A stretch of DNA of 60,215 nt, taken from assembly GCA_025924715.1 (NCBI GenBank), contig JAICHV010000020.1:1-60215 (forward strand), in the 5' to 3' direction. The notes below the pieces were generated by a model. The model did no database searches and was not told the origin of the DNA. It was given only the letters and a program-made list of their open reading frames with translations. This document shows, in pieces, positions 8,245 to 20,015 of this stretch. The position numbers and the translations under genes are program-made. Each line of letters begins with the position of its first letter. The stretch's first letter is position 1. This DNA is from Alphaproteobacteria bacterium. GTDB taxonomy: Bacteria > Pseudomonadota > Alphaproteobacteria > Micropepsales > Micropepsaceae.

Positions 8245-9419
8245 AAATCCTCCGCCAATCGGATGCCGCTGAATTGCCAGCGCGCCGCAGCCGGGAAAAA
8301 ATTACGATAGCTGGGGCCGGCGTGCCCCACGGGCGTGGCAAAGGAGCCGCCGCGCAGCACCAATTGGCCGACCATGAACTTGCCGTTGTATTCCGCCGCG
8401 GCGCCGGCGAAGGGCTTGAAGCCGGGATAAGGATCATAGGCGCTGCGGGTCCATTCCCAGACCTGACCGAATTCGAAACGGTCCGATGCCGCTTCCCATT
8501 CGAATTCCGTGGGCAATCTTTTTCCCGCCCAGGCGGCAAACGCGGCGGCTTCGAAAAAACTCAGATGCATCGCCGGGGCATCAGGATCGAGCTCCCGCGC
8601 ACCGCGAAGGGTGAACAGACTGCGGCTGCCGTCGTCATCCTTCAGCCAATAAAGCGGCGCGTCCCAGCCTTCTTCCTGGACCTTGGCCCAGCCTTCGCTG
8701 AGCCAGAACTGCGCATGGGCGTAGCCGCCGTCTTCGATGAAGGCGAGAAACTCGCGGTTGCTGACCGGCTGGCTGGCGATGCGGAACGGATGCAGCATCA
8801 CTTTGTGCCGCGGCCTCTCGTTGTCAAAGGCGAAGCCGTTGCCGGCATGGCCGATCTCGGCAAGACCGCCGGGATGCTCCACCCAGGTACTGGGGCGGCA
8901 AGGCGCGGGCGCGGGTGCATCACCGGCATAGGCCGGCAAGAGCGGATTGGCAAAAAAAGCGTGCTTGATATCGGTCAGGATCAGTTCCTGATGCTGCTGT
9001 TCATGCTGCAGGCCCAGCAGGGTCCAGGCGTCATGCGCGCCGGGCTGATCCAGCACCGGCTCCATCGCCGCATCGACATGGGCGCGATAGGCCAGCACCT
9101 CATCCAGGCCGGGCCGTGTCAGCACCCCTCGGCGTGGACGCGGATGCCGGGGGCCGAGGCCCTCGTAATAGGAATTGAACAGATAGGAATAGCGCGCATC
9201 GAAGGGCCGGTATCCGGGCCGATGCGACAGGATCATGCTTTCGAAAAACCAGCTCGTATGGGCCAGATGCCATTTGACCGGGCTGGCATCGGGCATCGAC
9301 TGCACCGCGCAATCCTCGGCGCTGAGGGGCGCCGCCAAGGCCTCACTGTGCTGCCGCACCTGTGCGTAAAAGGCGCGCAGGCCGGATGGTGAGGGGGCGG
9401 GCTCTGGCATGGCCGTCAT
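8241..9419 (-). CDS. egtB: Hercynine oxygenase / ergothioneine sulfoxide synthase EgtB
   Basis: A non-haem iron enzyme of about 392 residues that couples hercynine to a thiol (gamma-glutamylcysteine, glutathione or cysteine depending on subtype) using O2. An N-terminal DinB-like domain carries the iron ligands (HLAHTSWFFE and LQHEQQHQELI), followed by a formylglycine-generating-enzyme-type domain with GNGFAFDNERPRH, RLPTEFEWEAA, GQVWEWT and LRGGSFATP. The start at ATG 9419 is preceded by GAGGAAG at the right spacing; an upstream in-frame start at 9500 is unlikely. The 258-bp gap to the divergent barrel-protein gene must hold its promoter; it contains the perfect palindrome GAAACGTTTC (9507-9516). 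The thiol donor cannot be told from sequence by eye. Confidence 0.95.
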   Translation of the reverse strand: MTAMPEPAPSPSGLRAFYAQVRQHSEALAAPLSAEDCAVQSMPDASPVKWHLAHTSWFFESMILSHRPGYRPFDARYSYLFNSYYEGLGPRHPRPRRGVLTRPGLDEVLAYRAHVDAAMEPVLDQPGAHDAWTLLGLQHEQQHQELILTDIKHAFFANPLLPAYAGDAPAPAPCRPSTWVEHPGGLAEIGHAGNGFAFDNERPRHKVMLHPFRIASQPVSNREFLAFIEDGGYAHAQFWLSEGWAKVQEEGWDAPLYWLKDDDGSRSLFTLRGARELDPDAPAMHLSFFEAAAFAAWAGKRLPTEFEWEAASDRFEFGQVWEWTRSAYDPYPGFKPFAGAAAEYNGKFMVGQLVLRGGSFATPVGHAGPSYRNFFPAAARWQFSGIRLAEDL

Positions 9420-9677
9420 GTAGGCTTCCTCGGGGCGCGCAAGAAGGCGCCGGCGCTCGATCCTGGACAAATTTTCGCAAAAAGTTCCCAGCGACTCCAA
9501 CCCAGGGAAACGTTTCTTAGGCTAAGTGGTTCCAACAAAAGGAAAATCAGTCCACAGCCGGCGCAGTGTCGGGATTGCCTCTGCTTCTCAATAAAACGGG
9601 CTGTGACCGGAAAACATCAGGAAAATAGTGCTCTTTCCTTGAGCCCGGAACCCCGCCTCTGGTATTTTCTTGCTGGG

Positions 9678-10778
9678 ATGAAAATGAACATCGACCGCTG
9701 GGCGAAAGCCCTATTGGGCGTAGCTGGGCTTGTCGCCGCCATGGGTGCGGCGCGGGCCGACGACCATGCGCGTCCGGCGCTCACCTCCTTCGGGGCTGCC
9801 CAAACCCGCGTCGTCGCCGCCCCCACCGCCATCGGTCCGATGGCGACATTTTCCGCCGGCGAATTTTCCCGTCCCATGTTCCTGTTTCCCACAGGCGCCC
9901 CGCGCAGCAGTTTTGCGTCGAGTGTCGCGCTGACGCCGCATTTCGCGCTGGACAGCGGCTACAATGCCGACATTGCGGACCGCTTTGGCAATTACCAGGC
10001 ATTGAAATCGCCTCTGCTGCCGGGCGGTGATTTTCTCAGCCTTGCCAATGGCGGCAACTATGCCGGCTTCACCTGGAACTTGTCCTCGGCGCTGGACGTG
10101 CGGGCGGGCGCGGCGCAAAGAAACAACCGCCTCGATCATTTTTCCTTTGATCCGGCAGCCGCCACCCTCGGCCTGCCTGCCGCCTATGACAATGGGCAAT
10201 CGCGCAGCTTTTTGGTCGGGATGAATTGGAATGCCACCTCCTGGGGCGATCTGGGCGTCACCGCGATCCAGAACAGCCAGAGCGGGATTCCCTATGGCGT
10301 CAATCCGCTGGGCAATCTGGATCCCGCCACTCGCATCGATACCGAAGCGTTGGATGTCGCGGCGCATCTGAAATTCGGCAATGGCTGGGTGACGACGGCG
10401 TCTTACGCCGCGGGCTTCTCCCAGCTCGACCGCCGCGCCGCGCCGCCTGCGGATTCCAGTTTCTATTCCTTCGCCATCGCCAAGCATGGCGTGTTCGGCG
10501 ATGACGCCCTGGGCTTCTCGCTCAGCCATCCCACGCCCGGCGTGCTCAACAGCGGCTTTGACGGTATGTCCGCTTTGGGCGATCTGCCGCCGGTGTTCGT
10601 GGCCAATGGCCATGTGCTGGATCAGGCGCCGGAAACCGATCTGCAACTGGGCTATGTCACCAGCTTCCTGCATGGCGCCTTGGACCTGCAAGCCAATGCC
10701 TCTTATCAGATGAATTATCAGGGCCAGACCGGCGCGACCTCGCTGTCGGTACTCAGCCGGGCGAAGATCAAGTTCTGA
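9678..10778 (+). CDS. Outer-membrane beta-barrel protein of unknown function
   Basis: I do not recognise a named family. The protein (about 366 residues from ATG 9678; ATG 9684 is also possible) begins with a signal peptide (RWAKALLGVAGLVAAMGAARA) and then has many alternating hydrophobic/polar stretches with aromatic girdle residues (NYAGFTWNLSSALDVRAG, GWVTTASYAAGFS, TDLQLGYVTSFLHGALDLQ). It ends LSVLSRAKIKF, with the terminal phenylalanine of BAM-dependent barrels. The second half resembles the C-terminal barrel of autotransporter-like proteins, but no passenger domain or catalytic motif is present. The stop overlaps the reading frame of the following phosphoesterase gene, so the two are probably co-transcribed. 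Confidence 0.7.
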   Translation: MKMNIDRWAKALLGVAGLVAAMGAARADDHARPALTSFGAAQTRVVAAPTAIGPMATFSAGEFSRPMFLFPTGAPRSSFASSVALTPHFALDSGYNADIADRFGNYQALKSPLLPGGDFLSLANGGNYAGFTWNLSSALDVRAGAAQRNNRLDHFSFDPAAATLGLPAAYDNGQSRSFLVGMNWNATSWGDLGVTAIQNSQSGIPYGVNPLGNLDPATRIDTEALDVAAHLKFGNGWVTTASYAAGFSQLDRRAAPPADSSFYSFAIAKHGVFGDDALGFSLSHPTPGVLNSGFDGMSALGDLPPVFVANGHVLDQAPETDLQLGYVTSFLHGALDLQANASYQMNYQGQTGATSLSVLSRAKIKF

Positions 10779-10813
10779 TCAAAGCGGCGCTTCTTTTCTT
10801 CGCGGTTCTGGCC

Positions 10814-11599
10814 GTGCTGGCTTTCGGCATCGATGCTTTTTGGCTGGAGCCGTCTTCGCTGCGTCTGGTGCGCACCACCATTGCCTTGCCACAGGCGCCG
10901 GCGCTGCGGGGGCTCAAGATCGCCCTGATCAGCGATCTCCATGGCGGGGCGCCCTATATCGACATCGCCAAGATCGATGCGGTGGTGGCGATGACAAATC
11001 AGGCCAAGCCCGATCTGATCCTGCTGCTGGGCGATTATGTCGGCCATGAGCATGGGTGGCAGCCGCTGCCGATCGGGGTTGTCGCCGCGCATCTAAAGCC
11101 CTTGGCGGCGCCCCTGGGCGTCTATGCCGTGCTGGGCAATCACGACCACATCATCGAAGGCGCTTCTGCCGTGCGTGCCGCGCTGGAAGCCGGCGGCATT
11201 GCCGTCTTGCAAAATGCCCATCTGACCATCCGCGGCCCGCGGGGTGTTTTCGATCTTGCCGGGATCGACGATGCCGACAGCCATCATGCCGACCCGGTGC
11301 GCAGCCTGGCGGGTATTCCCGCCGGTGCCACCACCCTGTGCTTCACCCATTCGCCGGACGTTTTTCCCACTGTCCCGCCCGATTGCGCCCTGACCATCGC
11401 GGGCCATACCCATGGCGGCCAGGTGGTTCTGCCGCTGATCGGGCGCCCTTTCGTGCCGTCGCGTTACGGGCAGCGCTATGCCCAGGGCATCATCCGCCAG
11501 GACGGCCGGACCTTGTTCGTCAGCACCGGCATCGGAACCAGCGTGCTCCCCATCCGCTTCGGCGTGCCGCCGGAAGTGGCGTTTCTGACGCTGCAATAG
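10814..11599 (+). CDS. Membrane-anchored metallophosphoesterase (YkuE/LpxG-like)
   Basis: A calcineurin-like phosphoesterase: the metal-binding motifs appear in order as DLHGG, GDYVGHEHG, GNHD, THSPD and GHTHGG. The family cleaves phosphoester or pyrophosphate bonds with a two-metal centre; close relatives act on UDP-2,3-diacylglucosamine or on membrane substrates. The boundary given starts at GTG 10814, but the open frame continues upstream with codons for IKAALLFFAVLAVLAFGI, a good transmembrane anchor. It reaches back to a CTG at 10775 that overlaps the preceding stop (CTGA). No ATG, GTG or TTG exists further upstream in range, so the true start may be non-standard. Substrate unknown. Confidence 0.85.
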   Translation: MLAFGIDAFWLEPSSLRLVRTTIALPQAPALRGLKIALISDLHGGAPYIDIAKIDAVVAMTNQAKPDLILLLGDYVGHEHGWQPLPIGVVAAHLKPLAAPLGVYAVLGNHDHIIEGASAVRAALEAGGIAVLQNAHLTIRGPRGVFDLAGIDDADSHHADPVRSLAGIPAGATTLCFTHSPDVFPTVPPDCALTIAGHTHGGQVVLPLIGRPFVPSRYGQRYAQGIIRQDGRTLFVSTGIGTSVLPIRFGVPPEVAFLTLQ

Positions 11600-11666
11600 G
11601 CTTTCATTGCAGCGGCGGGTCCGCTTGGCTACAACCTCCCGTTCCCCGCTTTTCAAAGGATTTCTC

Positions 11667-13325
11667 ATGGCCGGCCCTCAATTTGTTTATGTGATGAAGG
11701 GTCTGTCCAAGACCTATCCGGGCGGCAAGCAGGTGCTCAAGGACATCTGGCTGAGCTTCTATCCGGGAGCCAAGATCGGCATTGTCGGCGTCAATGGCGC
11801 GGGCAAATCCACCCTGATGAAGATCATGGCGGGGATGGACACCGAATATACCGGCGAAGCCTGGGCGGCGGATGGCGTGCGCATGGGCTATCTCAGCCAG
11901 GAGCCGCAGCTGGATCCCGCCAAGGACGTGCGCGGCAATGTGATGGAAGGCGTCGCCGCCAAAAAGGCGCTGGTCGACCGCTTCAACGAGATCGCCAACA
12001 ATTATTCCGACGAGACCGCCGACGAGATGGCGCGGCTGCAGGACGAGATCGAAGCGCAAGGCCTGTGGGACCTGGACAGCAAGGTCGATCAGGCGATGGA
12101 CGCGCTGCGCTGCCCCGATGGCGACGCCAAGGTCGAAACCTTGTCGGGCGGCGAGCGCCGCCGCGTCGCGCTGTGCAAGCTGCTGCTCGACGCGCCGGAC
12201 ATCCTGCTGCTGGACGAACCGACCAACCATCTGGATGCGGAATCGGTGGAATGGCTGGAACACACGCTGCGCGACTACAAGGGCTGTGTGATCCTGGTCA
12301 CCCATGACCGCTATTTCCTGGACAATGTCACCAGCTGGATCCTGGAGCTGGACCGCGGCAAGGGCATTCCCCATGAAGGCAATTACACCAGCTTCCTGGG
12401 CGTGCAGGAAAAGCGCCTGAAGCAGGAATCCAGCGAAGAAGCGGCGCGCGAACGCACCATCGCCCGCGAGCGCGAATGGATTTCGCAAAGCCCCAAGGCG
12501 CGGCATGCCAAGAGCCAGGCCCGCATCAATGCCTATGAAGATCTGGTCGCCAAGAGCCAGGAACAGCGCCAGGGCACGGCCCAGATCATGATCCCGGTGG
12601 CCGAGCGCCTGGGCAGCGTGGTGGTCGAAGCCGAAGGCCTGGCCAAGGGCTATGGCGATCGTCTGCTGTATGAAAATGTCAATTTCCAGCTTCCGCCCGG
12701 CGGCATTGTCGGCGTTATCGGCCCCAATGGCGCGGGCAAGACCACCTTGTTTCGCATGTTGACCGGACAGGAAAAGCCCGATGCCGGCATCCTGAAAGTC
12801 GGGCCGACGGTGCAGATGGGTTATGTCGACCAGTCCCGCGACGCGCTCGATCCGAACAAGACGGTGTGGCAGGAGATTTCCGGCGGCACCGATTTCATCG
12901 AATTCGGCAAGACCAAGATCAATTCCAGGGCCTATGTCGGCGCCTTCGCCTTCAAGGGCGGCGACCAGCAGAAGAAAGTCGGGCAATTGTCGGGCGGCGA
13001 GCGCAACCGGGTGCATCTGGCCAAGATGCTGAAGTCCGGCGCCAATCTGCTGCTGCTGGACGAACCGACCAACGATCTGGACGTCGATACCTTGCGCGCG
13101 CTGGAAACCGCGCTGGAGGAATTTGCCGGCTGCGCCATGATCATCAGCCATGATCGCTGGTTCCTGGACCGCATCGCCACCCATATGCTGGCCTTCGAGG
13201 GCGACAGCCATGTCGAATGGTTTGAAGGCAATTACCAGGACTATGAAGCCGACAAGAAACGGCGCCTCGGCATCGACGCCGATCAGCCCCACCGTATCAA
13301 ATACAAGCGCTTCGCCCGAGCCTAA
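11667..13325 (+). CDS. ettA: Energy-dependent translational throttle protein EttA (ABC-F)
   Basis: A soluble ABC-F ATPase of 552 residues (E. coli EttA is 555) that binds the ribosomal E site and gates the first peptide bond according to the ATP/ADP ratio. Two nucleotide-binding domains are visible: Walker A GVNGAGKST (about 41) and GPNGAGKTT (about 352), signatures LSGGERRRVALCKLLL and LSGGERNRVHLAKML, Walker B LLLDEPTNHLD and LLLDEPTNDLD. Between them lies the charged linker with the REREWISQSPKARHAKSQAR stretch, typical of EttA. AAAGGA sits just upstream of ATG 11667. It is a free-standing gene. Confidence 0.96.
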   Translation: MAGPQFVYVMKGLSKTYPGGKQVLKDIWLSFYPGAKIGIVGVNGAGKSTLMKIMAGMDTEYTGEAWAADGVRMGYLSQEPQLDPAKDVRGNVMEGVAAKKALVDRFNEIANNYSDETADEMARLQDEIEAQGLWDLDSKVDQAMDALRCPDGDAKVETLSGGERRRVALCKLLLDAPDILLLDEPTNHLDAESVEWLEHTLRDYKGCVILVTHDRYFLDNVTSWILELDRGKGIPHEGNYTSFLGVQEKRLKQESSEEAARERTIAREREWISQSPKARHAKSQARINAYEDLVAKSQEQRQGTAQIMIPVAERLGSVVVEAEGLAKGYGDRLLYENVNFQLPPGGIVGVIGPNGAGKTTLFRMLTGQEKPDAGILKVGPTVQMGYVDQSRDALDPNKTVWQEISGGTDFIEFGKTKINSRAYVGAFAFKGGDQQKKVGQLSGGERNRVHLAKMLKSGANLLLLDEPTNDLDVDTLRALETALEEFAGCAMIISHDRWFLDRIATHMLAFEGDSHVEWFEGNYQDYEADKKRRLGIDADQPHRIKYKRFARA

Positions 13326-13342
13326 AGCGTTCACCACCGGCA

Positions 13343-13460
13343 GAGCGCGAGGATTTTTGGGGCGTGAGCAGGGTTGCCTAGCGACAGCGTCGTGGCAACG
13401 CGCGGAGCGTACGAACGTACGTGCCCGCGCGACGAACTCACGACCCAAAAGGCCCGCGCG
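13343..13460. repeat. Cloverleaf-like palindromic intergenic element A
   Basis: An imperfect long inverted repeat lies between ettA and mlaC, which converge here. Outer arms: GCGCG...TTTTGGGG (13345-13362) against CCCAAAA...CGCGCG (13444-13460), then CGTGAG (13363-13368) against CTCACG (13437-13442). Inside are two hairpins: GTTGCC/GGCAAC (13373-13378/13394-13399) with a nested CGAC/GTCG, and CGCGCGG/CCGCGCG (13399-13405/13425-13431) capped by CGTAC-GAAC-GTACG. It may act as a bidirectional terminator. It shares layout and the motif TACGAACG with the element after ligA. Confidence 0.65.
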
Positions 13461-13466
13461 TCAAAA

Positions 13467-14090
13467 TTACTTGTACTGGCGAGCCAACTCGTTGAGGTGA
13501 TTGACCAGCGTGCGCAGATTGCCGCCGTTCTGGCCCAGGAATGCGGTGAACTGATCGCGTTCCTCCAGCGCCAGCCAAATTCCCGAATAGGCGACATCCG
13601 TCACCACCGGCCTGCCCGTGTCGGTGCGCACCCGAAAATCCACTTCGACCGGTGGTTGGCCGGAACGGTCGTTGGGATCGATCAACTGGGTCTGCACCAC
13701 GACATCATCCGCGGACCGCACTTGGCTGCCGGTCACTTTCAGGCTCTGGCCGGCATATTTGGAAAAATAGGACTGGTAGACGGACACCGCGTAATTCTGG
13801 AACGCGGTATCGAAGGCCTCCAGGTCGGCCGGGCTGGCGCTGCGGCGGTAATTGCCCAAAGTGAAGACCGCGATCCGCTTCATGTCGGCAATACCGAGGA
13901 GGAATTGCTCGAATTGGGCTCGGCGCTGCACGGGCGAGAGCGACTTGTTATTGAGCAGATCGAAGCCCTTGTGAATATTGTCGGCGATAAATTGCTCGGC
14001 CGGGTTGGTGGCGGCGGCAGCGGGCAGCGCCGGGACAGCCATGAGCAGGCCGAGAGCGACAACAGCGCGGCGGGTGATGTTCGGCATCAT
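13467..14090 (-). CDS. MlaC/Ttg2-family phospholipid-binding periplasmic protein
   Basis: A 207-residue exported protein with a signal peptide (RRAVVALGLLMAVPALPAAAA) and the Tol_Tol_Ttg2 fold: PAEQFIADNIHKGFDLL at the start, FEQFLLGIADMKRIAVFTLG, VYQSYFSKYAGQSLKV, and the final YSGIWLALEERDQFTAFL. MlaC carries phospholipids across the periplasm between the outer-membrane MlaA complex and the inner-membrane MlaFEDB transporter; a paralogue, HpnM, is linked to hopanoids. No mlaA, mlaD, mlaE, mlaF or hopanoid gene lies nearby, so the partner is unknown. The gene is monocistronic and is followed by a palindromic element. Confidence 0.85.
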   Translation of the reverse strand: MMPNITRRAVVALGLLMAVPALPAAAATNPAEQFIADNIHKGFDLLNNKSLSPVQRRAQFEQFLLGIADMKRIAVFTLGNYRRSASPADLEAFDTAFQNYAVSVYQSYFSKYAGQSLKVTGSQVRSADDVVVQTQLIDPNDRSGQPPVEVDFRVRTDTGRPVVTDVAYSGIWLALEERDQFTAFLGQNGGNLRTLVNHLNELARQYK

Positions 14091-14369
14091 GGGAACCTTT
14101 GGTTTGGCACAATGTCGGAATTCGGTATGGCAAGTTCAAGGCGCGGGACCGGGCTAAAAGTCACGCAAATCCTGGCCGGCGGGCCGGACCTCGCTCTCGC
14201 GCCCCTGGATGGTAAGGAACGCCAATAATAATCGACGCAGCCGCGCTGAACACCCTGAATCGCCGGATAAGTCTGTGAACGAAGGCCCGGCAGGGCGTCG
14301 GACCCCTGGCTGGCCCTGGCCTGCCGGACCCCAAGGCCGGCAAAGGTCCATCCCCACCCCAAACGGGGC
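14091..14369. other. Structured divergent intergenic region
   Basis: No gene is supported between the leftward mlaC-like gene and the rightward regulator gene. The stretch is rich in inverted repeats: CCGGCAGG (14287-14294) pairs with CCTGCCGG (14320-14327) around a 25-nt loop, and CCCC-AAAC-GGGG lies at about 14356-14367. I looked for a SAM or SAH riboswitch because of the methionine genes downstream and did not recognise one. Short open frames on both strands look like noise. Confidence 0.4.
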
Positions 14370-14413
14370 TTGTCTGCGGCCTGCGGCTGAGCATATAAAG
14401 ATATGTTTATATG
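14370..14413 (+). promoter_or_regulatory. Promoter and palindromic operator of the methionine operon
   Basis: A candidate -35 TTGTCT (14370-14375) and -10 TATAAA (14394-14399) are 18 bp apart. The -10 is buried in a 22-bp palindrome, 14392-14413 (half-site CATATAAAG; only positions 9 and 14 break the symmetry), ending 15 bp before the start codon of the ArsR-type regulator. AT-rich palindromes of this length are typical ArsR-family operators, so autoregulation of the regulator-metF-metH operon is likely. Confidence 0.72.
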
Positions 14414-14428
14414 TAAACGGGACCGCTC

Positions 14429-15406
14429 ATGGCTAGGGAAGGGATGGAAAATCTGGTCGCCATGCTGCGCGCAGCCGGCGATCCCACCCGGCTGAGGCTG
14501 CTCTTGCTGCTGCGCCAGGCCGAACTGACCGTCAGCGAATTGATCGAGATCGTCGGCCAAAGCCAGCCCCGGGTTTCCCGCCACCTCAAATTGCTGGGGG
14601 AAGCGGGTCTGTTGGAGCGCTTCAAGGAAGGCAGTTGGGTGTTCTATCGCGCCGCCGACAGCGGCAAGGGCGCGCAATTGGGCGCCGCCCTGGCGGCGTT
14701 GGCCGATCCCGGCTTGCTGGAAAGCGATTCCTTGCGCCTGGCCCATGTGCGCAAGTCCCGCACCGAAGCCGCCGCGGCTTTCTTCCGCGCCAATGCCGCG
14801 GAATGGGAGCGCATCCGCGCCCTGCATGCCCCGGAAAAAGATGTCGAGCAGGCGATTCTTAGCGTGCTCATGGCCCAGCCCATCGACAGCCTGTTGGATG
14901 CCGGCACCGGCACGGGACGGATGCTGGAATTGCTCTCCCCGCATGTGAAGCGGGCGGTGGGCGTCGATGTCTCCCCCGAAATGTTGGCGATCGCGCGCGA
15001 CCGGCTGCTGCGCGAAAACCTCTCCCATGCCCAGGTGCGCCTGGCCGACACCTATCGGCTGCCCTTCGCGCCGGCGTCCTTCGATGCGGTGCTGTTTCAC
15101 CAGGTGCTGCATTATCTGGATGATCCGGGCAGCGCGGTGGCGGAAGCGGCGCGGGTCATGCGACCGGGCGGCCGGCAGGTGATCGCCGATTTCGCGCCGC
15201 ATGAGCTGGAATTCCTGCGCGACGACTACGCCCATCGCCGGCTTGGCTTTTCCGATCGCGAAGTGGCGGGCTGGTTCGCCGCCGCCGGGCTTGAACCGGG
15301 CGCCGTCACCACCATCGCCCCGGGGGGCGGAGCTTCGCAAAAACTCACCGTCAAGATCTGGCTGGCCACCGCCAAGGCCCAAGCCAAAACCAGCGAGGCC
15401 GCATGA
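14429..15406 (+). CDS. ArsR-family transcriptional regulator fused to a SAM-dependent methyltransferase
   Basis: A 325-residue two-domain protein. Residues 1-90 are a winged helix of the ArsR type (GDPTRLRLLLLLRQAELTV, SQPRVSRHLKLLGEAGLLE, WVFYRA). Residues from about 145 form a class I methyltransferase with motif I LLDAGTGTGRMLELL, GVDVSPEML, VLFHQVLHYLDDP and RPGGR. No metal-binding Cys pair of classical ArsR is visible. Because it heads an operon with metF and metH and the methyltransferase fold binds SAM or SAH, I infer that it senses one of these and represses methionine synthesis. It overlaps metF by ATGA. An alternative start is ATG 14444. Confidence 0.9.
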   Translation: MAREGMENLVAMLRAAGDPTRLRLLLLLRQAELTVSELIEIVGQSQPRVSRHLKLLGEAGLLERFKEGSWVFYRAADSGKGAQLGAALAALADPGLLESDSLRLAHVRKSRTEAAAAFFRANAAEWERIRALHAPEKDVEQAILSVLMAQPIDSLLDAGTGTGRMLELLSPHVKRAVGVDVSPEMLAIARDRLLRENLSHAQVRLADTYRLPFAPASFDAVLFHQVLHYLDDPGSAVAEAARVMRPGGRQVIADFAPHELEFLRDDYAHRRLGFSDREVAGWFAAAGLEPGAVTTIAPGGGASQKLTVKIWLATAKAQAKTSEAA

Positions 15407-16298
15407 GCCTGAAAGACATGATCGCGGACGGCCATGACGGCGCCAAAAGCCCGATCAGCGTGTCCTTTGAATTCTCGCCGCCCAAGAATGACGAGGCGGA
15501 GGCCGCGCTATGGGCGACCATCAAGCGGCTGGAGCCGCTGCAGCCCGCTTTCGTCTCCGTAACCTATGGCGCCGGCGGATCGACCCGCGAGCGCACCCAT
15601 GCCACGGTCAAGCGCATTGTCGAGGAAACCTCCCTCAAGCCGGCGGCGCATTTGACTTGTGTGGCGGCCTCGCGCGGCGAGATCGACGATATCGTGCGCG
15701 CCTATTGGGATGCCGGCATCCGCCATATCGTGGCCTTGCGCGGCGACATGCCGGGGATGGACGGGCCTTACCGGGCACACGCCGAGGGTTATCAATCCAC
15801 CCCGGAGCTGATCGCCGGCATCAAGCGCATCGCGCCTTTCGAGGTGAGCGTGTCCTTCTATCCCGAGCGTCATCCGGACTCGCCCAATCATGGCCATGAT
15901 ATCGCGCTGCTGAAAAAGAAAATGGATGCCGGCGCGGTGCGGGCGCTGGGGCAATTCTGCTTCGACAATGACGCCACCGCGCGATTCCGCGACGATGCGG
16001 CGCGCGCCGGCGTCAGCATTCCCATCATTCCCGGCATCATGCCCACCACCAATTTCAAGGGCGTGGAGCGGATGGCGGCCAAATGCGGCGCCGCCATTCC
16101 CGCGTGGCTGGCCCGGGCTTATGACGGGCTGGACGACGATGTCGAAAGCCGCCGCATCGTCGCGGCCGCCGTGTTGGCCGACCAGGTGCAGGAACTGCGC
16201 GGCCTCGGCTTTGGCCAGTTTCATTTCTATACCCTCAACCAGGCCAATCTCAGCTATGCGGCATGCCGTTTGCTGGGGCTGAAGCCGGAAAGCGTGTC

Positions 16299-16302
<4 letters not shown>
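15403..16302 (+). CDS. metF: 5,10-methylenetetrahydrofolate reductase
   Basis: A 299-residue FAD-dependent TIM-barrel enzyme that reduces methylene-THF to 5-methyl-THF, the methyl donor for MetH. Family motifs are visible: [10 protein letters not shown] with the catalytic Glu near the N-terminus, [25 protein letters not shown], NIxALRGD-like [22 protein letters not shown], and [17 protein letters not shown], ending in [12 protein letters not shown]. It overlaps the upstream regulator and the downstream metH by four bases each, so the three are a tight operon supplying methionine. Confidence 0.97.
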
Positions 16303-20006
<3,704 letters not shown>

Positions 20007-20015
20007 GGCTTTAAA

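Noticed and set aside
14091..14428. Possible SAM or SAH riboswitch before the methionine operon.
   Set aside because: I could not recognise the conserved cores of known SAM or SAH riboswitches, and the palindrome at the promoter already offers a regulatory explanation.
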